From NCBI GenBank assembly GCA_907165275.2, contig OU015659.1:3328501-3392500 (forward strand): a stretch of DNA of 64,000 nucleotides, in the 5' to 3' direction. Made by a program: the position numbers and the translations under genes. Source of the DNA: Zygaena filipendulae (Eukaryota > Arthropoda > Insecta > Lepidoptera > Zygaenidae). Below the pieces are notes generated by a model that was given only the letters and a program-made list of their open reading frames with translations, did no database searches and was not told the DNA's origin. Shown here one piece after another: positions 38,041-48,228 of the stretch. How positions within the stretch are numbered: the first letter of the stretch is position 1; every line of letters starts with the position of its first letter.

Positions 38041-38428
38041 CCAGTTAAATATAATATGTTTATACAATAAAATACATTTAAATTATACATGAAACAGAAC
38101 TGAGCCACAACTGCACAAAGCACACTTACAGCATGCTACACAATATGGGTATCTACTGAGTACTGCCTGCCAAGGAGATAGGTACTGATATAGATACCTA
38201 TTTACTGATATAGATACACATTTGCCCGTAGATCTCAGAAGAATAACTCAACGGATGTAAGTGTCAGTCCATCTTCATTACCTTCTATGCTTAAACTGCG
38301 CGAGTGTACTGTGGTAACATTTAATTTGGAATATTTGAGTGTCAAAATTAAGTTTGAGTGAAAAAATCAATCGATCTAAAAACAGTTTTAAATCTGTAAC
38401 TGTATCTGTACGATTCAAGGGCCCTAAT

Positions 38429-39078
38429 TAGGGTACTTGCATGATTTTTTTTTAGTCTAATTTTTAAAGTTATATGGCCTACTTAATTAAATCAAGAAAA
38501 AGAAAAAAAATATGCATAAATTAATGAAATAGAGCGTTTCAAAGTTCCTACTTTTGACTTTACCATAAGTCTAGTTAATTTGTGACTTTACCGCCGAAAC
38601 GCGGAATGACTTCACTAGGTAAAAATTATTGACAGGGTCATTGACACTGACAAAGAACTTCAATATCCAAAAGCAAAATTAAGGTTGAACCTCAGGTTGA
38701 ACCTTATTCTTCTGAGGATTGAACGGTGTCAAGTTGCTTCCAAAAGTTCCAGTAAAGAATCGAAACTCATCTTACCGATGCATTTTAAAGTAAAAAAACT
38801 TCAGAAAAAGGAAAATATGTGTTGACTGTATGCACTTAGTTTCTTTTGCCTTTCCTGGAAAAGGTAAATGTTGCCTAAAAAATAAAAGTGACGTTATATG
38901 TTAAGCGTGGCTGTGATTGGTGTTTCGTTGCAACGTTCCGTTTCACAAAATTAAAAGTTGAATATTTTGGAAACTATTGATAATTTCTTAGTAAATCTTT
39001 CACGACAATGCTTTTCTAAGGCCTTATTTCCGAAATATTGACACAACTTCTTATTATAAATATCATGCAAGTACCCTA
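38429..39078 (+). mobile_element. TA-target MITE, GGGTACTTGCAT family, copy 2
   Basis: Same ends and orientation as the copy at 36781, with TA on both sides. A short direct duplication of internal sequence (CATAAGTCTAGTTAATTTGTGACTTTACC) interrupts the CRE-like part, where TGACGTCA has become TGACTTCA. Confidence 0.8.
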
Positions 39079-39298
39079 TTTAAAACACTTCCTACTTCCA
39101 AATTATTTCTTATCAATAACAATGTGTCTGATTACAAATTCTGAGTAACAATAAATAACTGGGGTACATAGTTTTTGAAATATGATACAAAACATAACAA
39201 GACTACCCACGTTGCCATATGGCAACACTAGGCTCTAATGGGTTAAAGTAAGCATAAAAATTATAAAAATAAAGTTTCAAAAACTCTGGCTCTAATGG

Positions 39299-39565
39299 AT
39301 TAATATTGTGTAAACGAGATGGAATTTGCCTAATAGTGATCCATGATGAACAGTGTGTGGAAACTGTGAAATAAGATGAAAGTGGGTGTTGGAGAGCATC
39401 CCATTAAGATCCAATTGTGGAGAATAGCTTCTAGAAGTTCTAGTAATGCATTGACATGCATCTCACCGACACATTTCAATGTAAATATAACTTCAGAAAA
39501 GGAAGACATCTGAACTGGCTGTATAGTCTTAGATGCCTTTGCCTTCTCCAAAAGGAGTAATAAAA
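39299..39565 (+). repeat. dispersed copy of the 30-kb array unit
   Basis: Shares, in order, ATTGTGTAAA, AATAGTGATCCAT, GAACAGTGTGTGGAAAC, TGCATCTCACCGA, AACTTCAGAA, GGCTGTATAG and TTTGCCTTCTCC with the 30-kb array. A 16-base palindrome (GTTGCCATATGGCAAC, 39211-39226) lies just upstream. Confidence 0.6.
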
Positions 39566-39915
39566 AAAGACCTTTTTTCAGAAAACTTTTTGTTACTGTT
39601 TTAGATTTAGGTTGATCCTGAGGGTTGATCACAATATGATCAAACTACTGAGAGTACCTTACCTATAAAATGCCAGTGCAAAAATGGCTACGATTATTAC
39701 GTCATACTGCTGATATTGCTATAACGGAATGAATTTCTCCTGCGAGCACTGGGGCCAGTAACATAATAGTAGTAATAACGGAACATAGGGTACCGTCGGG
39801 TTACGGTCAGGACTGCCAACATAAGAAAAGTTTTGTGTGACAGCCGGAGCCATTTGACAGGTAAATAAAAAGAAACTTGATCGCGTTGAACTTTGAAGCT
39901 GTGAAATAAATTAAA

Positions 39916-41241
39916 ATGACAGTCCAGCAGATTAACTCGAATATTTCTGACGAATCTGATGACATGGTTAGTTTACCATCGGAAAAAGAAATATATAGGC
40001 GTAAATATCAATTATTATTGGAAAGGTGTGAAGTTTTACAGCAAGATAATGAAAGAATCGTGAATAGGTTTGTTTTTGTTGTTTTCTGAATGGTGTATGC
40101 TGTTTTAGTGATCTAAACAGCTCTCTACAACCTTGCAGGATACATGAGGCAAAGAAAATTACTAAACGATATCATAAAGATATTAAACTTCTGGTAGAGA
40201 GATTGGACAGACATGGTGATCCATTCAGGACTGTATCAGTGGAGGTAGAAACTAAGCCCGAAGTGAAACCTCGAGCTGCCCGCGCGCCATCCAAAGCGCA
40301 AGTGGTTGCAAAACAGACTGATAAACCAAATGTTCCAAACAAAAAACCTGGACCAAAAAGAAAAAGCAAAGCAGAAAAGGTAGCAATCAATATTTTATAC
40401 TAGCTGTTCCTAGCGGTTTCACCCTCGGTAATTTCGGAGTTCCCGTGGGAATTCCGGGACAATTCCTTCTCTGTATACCTGACAATGTGTATAGCAAATT
40501 TCATGATAATCAGTTGAGCTGTTTAGACATGAAAGCGTAACAAACAAACAAGCAAACTTACTTTCGCATTTATAATATTAGTAAGGATTTATTGTGGTAT
40601 AGAGTAGGTAAATTTGTACTTCCATGCTTTCTTGTTGATTACATTTTAAAATGTTTGAACAATATGGTTCATTTAAATAATAAAATTATAATTTCACTAA
40701 AGTTTTGACCCATTTTCATATTACATTTTCACTCCTTATCTCTATCAAATGTTTAGGGGTAACAGTGGTTAGTGCATATAAAATAATTGCTCCAATTAAT
40801 TGTTTTATATGCACTTGCCACTTACCAGTGTTGTAGCTTTAAGTGGGAATAGCCAGTAACATGGTGGCATTTGAAACATTGTTAGCTTGATGATTCATTT
40901 CAGCCTGAAAGAGATCCCAATGCACCTAAGAAACCATGCAATGCATTCTTTCAATTCTGTCAAGAGCAACGCCCATTAGTCGTTGCGGAGACTAGCACTG
41001 AAATGGGATTGGAACCAACAAAACAAGAAATCACAAGACAACTGGCATCACGATGGAGAGCTTTATCTACTGAAGACAAAAGGGTGAGGTGTTATATTGT
41101 GATCAGTCGATTTTGGCAGTGTTAGCTAGTGACAAAATATAATGAATCTGATTTTTTTTTCAGGTTTATGTTGCTATGTTTGAGAGATCAAAAGAGAAGT
41201 ATGTGGAAGAGATGTCAGCATACATAAAGAAAGAGCAATGA
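39916..41241 (+). CDS. HMG-box protein, Nhp10/INO80E-like chromatin-remodeller subunit
   Basis: Exons 39916-40067, 40139-40379, 40904-41083, 41164-41241. All introns are GT-AG, the frame is kept, and the total is 651 nt (216 aa plus stop). Residues about 23-75 form a charged coiled-coil segment (IYRRKYQLLLERCEVLQQDN onward to LLVERLDRHGD) resembling the N-termini of yeast Nhp10 and animal INO80E. A basic linker follows (KKPGPKRKSKAEK). An HMG box fills about 132-210: it opens ERDPNAPKKPCNAFFQFC, has W in ASRWRALS, and ends YVEEMSAYIKK. This order, the ERDPN.PK.P.NA opening and the length match yeast Nhp10, a DNA-binding subunit of the INO80 complex. The INO80 role is inferred from that likeness. 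A generic HMGB or HMG20 relative is the main alternative. Intron 2 carries a Helitron (40400-40587). Confidence 0.85.
40400..40587 (-). mobile_element. Helitron-like element in HMG-box gene intron 2
   Basis: CTAGCTGTTCCTAGCGG to TATAATATTAGTAAGGA between A and T. It begins 20 bases after the exon 2 donor. Confidence 0.8.
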
Positions 41242-41399
41242 CAAAAGTCATCTTAAACTAGTTAATATTAATTCTTTTGTGATAGTCAGCTTTAAGTTAA
41301 TATAACTTATTTTTAAGACACCAATTCAATTTTTTTTACTAAAAAGCTAGTTTGTACTGAAAATATGCTTACTGCTGCAGTAAATTACTGTTCTTATCA

Positions 41400-41405
41400 A
41401 ATAAA
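41400..41405 (+). terminator. polyadenylation signal of the HMG-box gene
   Basis: AATAAA lies 159 bases after the stop codon of the HMG-box gene. The HAGH signal on the other strand begins about 30 bases further on, so the two 3' ends meet or slightly overlap. Confidence 0.5.
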
Positions 41406-41436
41406 ACCAACAAAGTTAGTAAAAATAATTTACTTA

Positions 41437-41442
41437 TTTATT
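41437..41442 (-). terminator. polyadenylation signal of HAGH
   Basis: TTTATT on the + strand reads AATAAA on the - strand, 144 bases past the HAGH stop codon. A second overlapping candidate lies in the same TTATTTATTT run. Confidence 0.4.
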
Positions 41443-41585
41443 TACCCAATGCTGTATTATATTATCTGTGCCCAATGTAAAACATTCGTCTGAGTGTAAA
41501 ACATAACAAAATCATAAACCAATAAAAAAGAAAACAATGTGATAAATGCAAATACATAATTTTGTATGAAATGGCAATTTTAGCT

Positions 41586-44186
41586 TCAACCTTTGAAGTG
41601 ATCTTTCTCAAGTCTTATAACCTTCATGGTCTCAACAGGGTCATTTTTTCTGGCATGCTTCATTACCGATGGTTCTGTGACCCTCATGAATGGATTGTAT
41701 AGTTTCTCCTCAGCAATTGTAGATGGTACCTGTAAAAAATAGTGAATAGAGAATAATTCCAATGAACATCTCTAGAATGTAGTTGTTCTACAATCTACAT
41801 TAATAAAATTATAATTTATTAATTTGTCATAACTACAAAATTACTACTTGTCACCTGAAAATGCCAACCGGGTCAAGTCATGCAAATATAACCTTAATCC
41901 ATTTGTTCATAATGACTTTTTCCCTTTTTTTCACCTATATCTGATGATACGTATGGGTGGAAATGCATCGCTACCCCATTGATTATTATTAACCACTAAG
42001 GAATTTCCAAATAAAAATGATATACTAACAGTTGGTTTGCCTTCCTCTCTTCTTGCCTTGGACCACTCAATTTTCTTTGTTACAGCTTCATTATCAGGCT
42101 CTACATGGTATGCAAACTTGAGGTTCTGAAGAGTGTACTCATGACCACAGAACACTTTAGTCTGGTCTGGAAGACTACTCAGTATTGTTATAAGTGCTTT
42201 GTGCATTTGCTCTGCTGTACCTTCAAAGAACCTACCACAACCACCGAGGAATAAGGTGTCTCCTGCAAAAAATTTTAAATAAAATCATTGACATTATTTA
42301 CTGTTAATTCCAGTAAACTTCCACTACTTATATATTACTAGCTGTGACCCGCGGTTTCACCCGCAGTAATTTTGGTGTTCCCGCGGGAATTCCGGGATAA
42401 AAAGTACCCTATTCATTCTGTATCTTAGCGTTATGTTATATAGACTATAACCTGCCCAGGAGTATGGACTACAATCGTAAAGTTTGGCTAAAATCCCTTC
42501 AGTAGTTTTTGACCCATGTGTGCACATACAGACAGACAGACAGACAAAAAATTTACTGATTGCATTTTTGGCATCAGTATCGATCACCATTCATCCTCCA
42601 ATATTAATTTTGAATATATATTCTATATACAGGATTGACTTCTCTACAGTTTTATTATAAGTATAGAAGATAGATTACTTGATAATTGATATCTATTTGC
42701 TTTTACTCTGTGGTTTGAATTTGGGATTTCTTTGGGAACTCTTTTCCAGGATAAAGAGTTCTATGGATAATACTAACATTGATTTTTTAATTTATGATCT
42801 TTACCAGTAAACACAACAGAATCATTGCCCTCTTCAGGTGCAGTCACAAAGTAGCAAATATGCCCAGCTGTATGGCATGGTGTGAATAGACATTGTACAT
42901 TTAAATGGCCAATGTTAAACTTAGAGTTGTGTTCAACTTTCTTTGTCAGGGCTTCAATACGATCATCTCCACCATAAACTTCCAGGCCAGGGTGTAGTTT
43001 TACTAGATCATTGTTGCCTCCTGCATGGTCCCTGAAAATTTCACCTTTACAATATTTCAATTAAATAACCACAGTTAAATCCTTTCTAGTACTTATAGTT
43101 ACAATTATTATCAGTGTCCCACAGAAACAAATGTTTTTTTACTTATCACTAGCTGTACCCCGCGGTTTCACCTGCTGTAATTTCAGAGTTCCTGCGGGAA
43201 TTCCGGGATAAAAAGTACCCTATGTCCATCTCTGTACCCCTGACAACGTGCATGCCAAATTTAATCTAAATCAGTTCAGTCATTTTTTGCATGATTGAGT
43301 AAACATATGCGAGGATAAGAGGAGCTCAAAAGCGCGTTTTTACCGATTGCATTTTTGGCATCAGTATTGATCACCATTCATCCTCCAATATTAATTTTGA
43401 ATATATATTCAATGTACAGAATTGACCTCTCTACAGTTTTATTAGAAGTATAGATGTTTCTGAGCTGAGCCAACCGAACCCTAAAAAGAGTTTTATACAT
43501 AAATCAAATATTGTCATTGTAGTACATTGTACTTTTCAGTTTTCAGTATCAATAGTTTATTACAAGAAATTGATGGAACTAATGAAACTGAAAAGTTGCA
43601 GTAGTACAATTTAATTAAACTGTTAATTGAACTACCTACTGAGAATAGACCATTGCAATAGAAACAACGCATCCAAAGTTACACACACTAAAACAATGTA
43701 GGTATGTGTGCATATCTCAACACAACTATAGCCAGATGGACTTCATGAAATTGAATAAGTATACCAATGATGATGTGTTGTCAACACAGTAGTAAGATTG
43801 ACTCCATGATCTTTGACAGCTTTGAGTACTGTTTTAGGTTCCACAGGATCAACCACTGCTGCCTCTTTAGTAGCTTTATCAACAATCAAATACATATAAT
43901 TGTCCTGAAGTGCTGGTAGTATTTTGATGTCCATTGTCTTATACTCGTGTTTCTCCTGAACACTGTGTGATCCTCGTTGGTTTCTTATCAGTACTGGAAA
44001 ATTAATGCAGTAATTTGGGTTTGTATTCAGCTATACATAGACTTATAGACAGACTGATAGACAAAATGAAAAAAACAAACGAGGACATTCGCTTCGCTAA
44101 TTAAATTGATACTCACTTTGAAAATATATCTTAGTAATCTGCTGTGAAAGCCCTAACGGCAGGGAATTTACAAGTCTGGCTAGCAT
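41586..44186 (-). CDS. HAGH: hydroxyacylglutathione hydrolase (glyoxalase II), mitochondrial and cytosolic
   Basis: Hydrolyses S-D-lactoylglutathione to D-lactate and glutathione, the second step of methylglyoxal detoxification. Exons in transcript order: 44186-44117, 43993-43765, 43031-42805, 42262-42030, 41729-41586; 903 nt, 300 aa plus stop, all GT-AG and in frame. The metallo-beta-lactamase motif THHHWDH is split by intron 2 at the W codon. All seven metal ligands of human GLO2 are present (H97, H99, D101, H102, H153, D177, H216; subtract 43 for cytosolic numbering). GGDDRI, CHTAGH, GDTLF, CGHEYT and NPFMRV are also conserved. The first exon and the start of the second encode a 43-residue leader with basic residues and an acid-free first part, typical of a mitochondrial presequence. 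Met44 would start the 257-residue cytosolic form, as in mammals. Introns 2 and 3 each hold a related Helitron. Confidence 0.95.
42338..42670 (-). mobile_element. Helitron-like element in HAGH intron 3
   Basis: Starts CTAGCTGTGACCCGCGG. The distal part (GATTGCATTTTTGGCATCAG, CATTCATCCTCCAATATTAA, CTCTACAGTTTTATTA) is shared with the element at 43149 but not with the short copies, so these two define a subfamily. Confidence 0.75.
43149..43454 (-). mobile_element. Helitron-like element in HAGH intron 2
   Basis: Starts CTAGCTGTACCCCGCGG and ends TAGAAGTATAGA before T. It shares the distal 115 or so bases with the 42338 element. Its proximal half resembles the standard short family. Confidence 0.75.
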
Positions 44187-44916
44187 CGAAAAATAAAAAC
44201 ATGGGCAATAGGCCACTACCTACCAAAAGAAAAATCTAAAATAATGTATGTATAGGCTACGTGCGGTATCGGTGATTGGATGTTATAGAAAATAGAATAT
44301 GAATCAATTTTTTCAACTGAATTAAAACTTTGGAACACTACAAGTCTGAAATCTGAATCACTGAGCAAATAATCACTACGTTTGGTCTGAATCTGAAACT
44401 TGAAAGAGAAAGACTGAAAGTGCTATAATGTATCTTCTACAATGTACGACCAGAGAGAAGGTAATCACTACGTTTTAAGAGACGGGACTTCCTTACTTGG
44501 TTTTGGAATCCATTTAGCAGACCCAGCAATACCAACACAGCGAAAATTTAAATGTCAAAATACTTCATAACTCATGGGTACCAACATTAACGAGAACAAT
44601 AGGGATGGCCACATGTAGTTCCTGATTAAATCGATATCGATAAATTATCATTAGAGCATCGTGGGCTTCATACCAGGTGAATTAAATCTACAACGGGGGA
44701 AAACATTTGTCGTAAAATTGAAACAATAAATTATTATTTTTATTTATTTATTATTATTCCAATATTTTAGTTTGTCATGATGATGATGTTATTAGATAGA
44801 TAGATATTTATTTTCTCTTTAAAAATTACATTTACATTTTATGTCAAAATTAAATAACCTATTTGGGAAAGTAAATGATTTACTTCGCAGTGCCTCCTTG
44901 TTGAGCCTTGTTTAAA
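44187..44916. other. intergenic, upstream of HAGH
   Basis: Holds CAGAGAGAAGGTAATCACTA (44451-44470), a motif repeated at 28089 and inverted at 30983. Promoter elements of HAGH are not evident. Confidence 0.45.
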
Positions 44917-45485
44917 TTATCGGTAGAAATATCTATCGGTAGAAGTATCCGACATGCGTTCCTTACATCTCCACAGACATTTTATATCGTGAAGTTTTTC
45001 GATTGGAATGTAAGCTAAGTCATCATTTCCAAAAAATTTTTCCCATTGTCGACATCTGAAATTAAAATATCTATGAATCATGCAAGTACACTTAGAAACA
45101 AGATAGAGTATAATATAGTTAGATAGAGTACAGAAGACGAGGTTCACTTTATTACAATACGATCATAATACTTAATGAAAACTGCAGTAAGTAATGAAAA
45201 AAGTATACGCAGCAGCAGCTATACAAAAATATTCTAAAATATTCACTATAACAGCATCATTCATTAAAGTTTATCGACTCACTTTATCGATAGTGAAGAT
45301 TTACATCACTATGGTTTACAAACTTGCAAATATTTTTTCTCATTTCAAAAAGATAGTGTATCATTTTAGTCTTGCTGATAGCTGAAGAGAACAAAATACT
45401 GTATTACTTTACTCAAGCTGTACTTACCGGTCTTCATCTATAGGAAATTTCGTGATAAATTTCCTTTTATTTAAATTTTGTCGAC
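44917..45485 (-). pseudogene. second THAP-like exon pair, degenerate
   Basis: On the - strand an open stretch ending at 45428 (ITKFPIDED, donor GTAAGTA) splices in frame, via codon CG+A, to 45055-44917 (acceptor TAATTTCAG). The result reads KFP..EDRCRQWEKFFGNDDL then CKERMS. KFP, RCRQW and the DL spacing are typical of the second half of a THAP domain, but the expected C..HF is C..RM, so a zinc-ligand His is lost. I could not find an upstream exon with the first Cys pair, and an in-frame stop precedes the first segment. Stop codon at 44917. It is divergent to the + strand THAP remnant and about 1 kb from it. Confidence 0.42.
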
Positions 45486-46290
45486 TCTATCTTTTTCTAC
45501 AAATTACATACGTACTACACCGTCTAATCGGTGCTATTTCACTACCCAATCACAAGAAAATAGTTTTTAATAGTCACACTGCACTTTTCAAAGCGTAAAT
45601 CACACAAAATTTTTAAAAATCACACAATTATTTTCCCAAATAACAACATGCGTCGCCATGACAAACAGATGACAGATTGTAAGAAAGATTCAGAGACAAA
45701 AGACTGAAATAGCATGTGAGGCCATCTTTGATGCCATGGAAAAAAAAAATAAAAAAAAAAATGAGTGCTAAACACGAACAAAATTTAATTTGTTCCTAGT
45801 TGCGTTATGTGTACGACAGTACGACACCGGAATCACAAATTAACTAGACTGACCGGAATGTACACAAAAGAGATACTGGAATGTACAGCACTGGAAGGCG
45901 CGACACTGGATTGTACGAATGTACGACACCGGAATGAACAGCACCGGAATTGGTGACACCACTCCTATTGGTCGATGAAAACACGCCTCCTTTCTTGTGC
46001 TCCTTTACGTTACTTACCTAAACACTGGGTCAAGTTATTGTCAAATAGGGCACAAATATTTTATGTTAGATCTTTTGGTGATAATTATTAGGTTTTATGT
46101 GTTAGTGTTTATGCCCGTTACGTTATTATGTTATAGTCTATAGGCAGGATAATCAACGTAGATGGAGAATGAATAGATGAGGCGATTTCCTTCTCTTTCG
46201 AATAGTAAGCGAGACAGTGTTATGGCTAAGTTCTTAAGAGTGAAAGAGATTTCCAATTATCTTTTGTCCTTATCTAGCGTATAGGTTTTT

Positions 46291-46323
46291 TTTGTTGGGC
46301 AAAGTTATAGTTTGCCCAACAAA
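46291..46323. repeat. perfect 13-bp hairpin
   Basis: TTTGTTGGGCAAA and its exact complement flank a 7-base loop (GTTATAG). It lies about 110 bases upstream of the + strand THAP exon and may be an operator-like site or simply a palindrome of the enclosing element. Confidence 0.6.
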
Positions 46324-46402
46324 GCGAAGCGCTCTTTGTTTATTTTGATAAAAAACGTTGTTATTTTCAATTATTGAAAGCTAAATAGACTTTCATATCG
46401 TG

Positions 46403-47917
46403 TTTAAAGTGTTTGTTTTTGTTGTGGACATAGTGATATGTTGTATTTTAGGCTGTAAGAGCCGTAATGAAAGGAAAACGGAGCATGTAACATTTCATCG
46501 GTATGTAATGATTTACTTTCATGTAAATGTGTTTTGTTTGTGCAAAATAGCAAATATATTCATAATAACAGCTTTGTGGTATAAATCGTAGAAATATAAC
46601 AAAAAAATCAACATTAATTTGCCTTCTTATTTTAGTGTATAATCTTGCCAAATTACGTAGTCCTTATTCCATAATGGCGACTATGTCCTTACCACGTCGT
46701 TACTATGCCTTCCGTAATATATCGGGTTATACTACGACAAAGGTTGCTAGATTAACCCAGATTAATTTCCCAATTTTTTATAATATTAGTAGGTACCTAT
46801 GAGGTGTAGGGTAGGGTAGTAGGGTACTTGCATGAAATTTATTATAAGAAATTGTGTCAATATGTCAAAAATAGAGCCTTAGAAAAACGTTATCGTGAAA
46901 GATTTACTAAAAAAAATTTAAGTTTCTAAAATATTCAACTTTTAATTTTGTGAAATGGAACGTTGCAACGAAGCACCAATCACAGCCATGCTTAACAGAT
47001 TACGTCACTTTTATTTTTTAGGAAACATTTACCTCTTTCAGAGAAGGCAAAAGAAACTAAGTGCATACAGTCAACGCATATTTTTAATTTTCTGAACTCG
47101 ACACAGTTCAACCTTAATTTCGCTTTTGGATATTGAAGTTATCTGTCTGTCAGTGTCACATGACCCGACAGTGACATTTCTATCACAGGTTAATAAGGCG
47201 TAATTTTGAACTAGTGACGTCATTCCGCGTTTCGGCGGTAAACTCAAAAGTAGGAACTTTGAAACGCTCTATTTAATTAATTTATGCGTATATTTTTTTC
47301 TTTTTCTTGCTTTATTTAAGTAGGTCATACATATATATTTAAAATAGACTGGAATTTTTTTTTTATCTTTACCAAGTTTCATGCTAAGTGCCAATCGTTT
47401 CCATCATTTGTTTTTTTTTTCAACGTGGGATAAAATACTGAAAGATTCTAGTCAACTATGTCTCAGACGCTGTATTTTAAAACTTCAGTATAGAATCAAA
47501 TAAGTTCAATTTGACCGTCAACAGAATCACGTGTACTGTACCCTTCGCGTGTAAGACTGGCTGAAAATCTTGCATGCTCTTGACTGTATGAGTAGTGTAT
47601 GAAATATTTTAGATTCGATTTGGAAATTTTAGAATATTGGGCCTGATAAATACATTGTCCACGTGTCCAGTGTGTATTCTATATGTTTTTTCTTTTTCAG
47701 ATTTCCTTTTAAATTGGTTACTCTTATTAACTGGATAGCAAGCACTGGTCGTGTAAATTGGAAACCAAATAGCTATTCAAGGATTCGTTTCAAGCATTTC
47801 CCAAGCAGTTTCTTTCGAAAAACTAAACTTAATTACAATGAGTGCAGCTGGCGCGAACCAATAGCAAGCAATAATAATAATCGTTTCAAAAACCATAAGC
47901 CAAGCGCGCAACTTTGA
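46403..47917 (+). pseudogene. THAP zinc-finger domain, two-exon remnant
   Basis: Exon A ends at 46500 (CATCG then GTATGT). Exon B starts at 47701 after a TTTTTCTTTTTCAG acceptor. The junction codon CG+A keeps frame and gives VTFHR-FPFKL. Together they read as a THAP domain: paired Cys (CCILGCKSR), FHRFP, the W of INWIAS, WKP, then S-R-I-R-F-K-H-F where the family has S..C(S/A).HF, and a following FF. The third zinc ligand is Arg instead of Cys. No in-frame ATG sits just before the first Cys, and the frame stops soon after the domain at 47917. I read it as a decayed gene or an exon whose partners are missing. THAP domains occur in P-element and Kolobok transposases and in host factors. The intron holds a 573-bp MITE. 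Confidence 0.55.
46820..47392 (-). mobile_element. TA-target MITE, GGGTACTTGCAT family, copy 3
   Basis: Reverse-oriented copy with a good left end (TAGGGTACTTGCATGA). The right end has decayed to TTTCATGCTAAGT. Lies inside the intron of the + strand THAP remnant. Confidence 0.7.
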
Positions 47918-48024
47918 TGCCCTGACGAGAAATAAGCTGGTTTGCTCATCCGTACCGTGCGCTAACTTAAGTTCCAATAAAACGTTATTTGCACCTACAT
48001 AGTATTCATTTCACTTGCCCCGCT

Positions 48025-48228
48025 TCACTACATACTATAAAATAAAGTCGCTTTCTCTGTCCCTATATCCCTATGTATGCTTAAATCTTTAAACTACCCA
48101 ACGGATTTTGATTCGGTTTTCACCAATAGATAGAGTGATTCATGAGGAAGGTTTGTAACTATATTTTATCCTGGAATTCCCGCGGGAACTCCGAAATTAC
48201 CACGGGTGAAACCGCGCGGGTCAGCTAG
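48025..48228 (+). mobile_element. Helitron-like element, second subfamily
   Basis: TCACTACATACTATAAAATAAAG start; GGGTGAAACCGCGCGG; ends CTAG before T. Closely related to the reversed copy at 11727. Confidence 0.75.
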
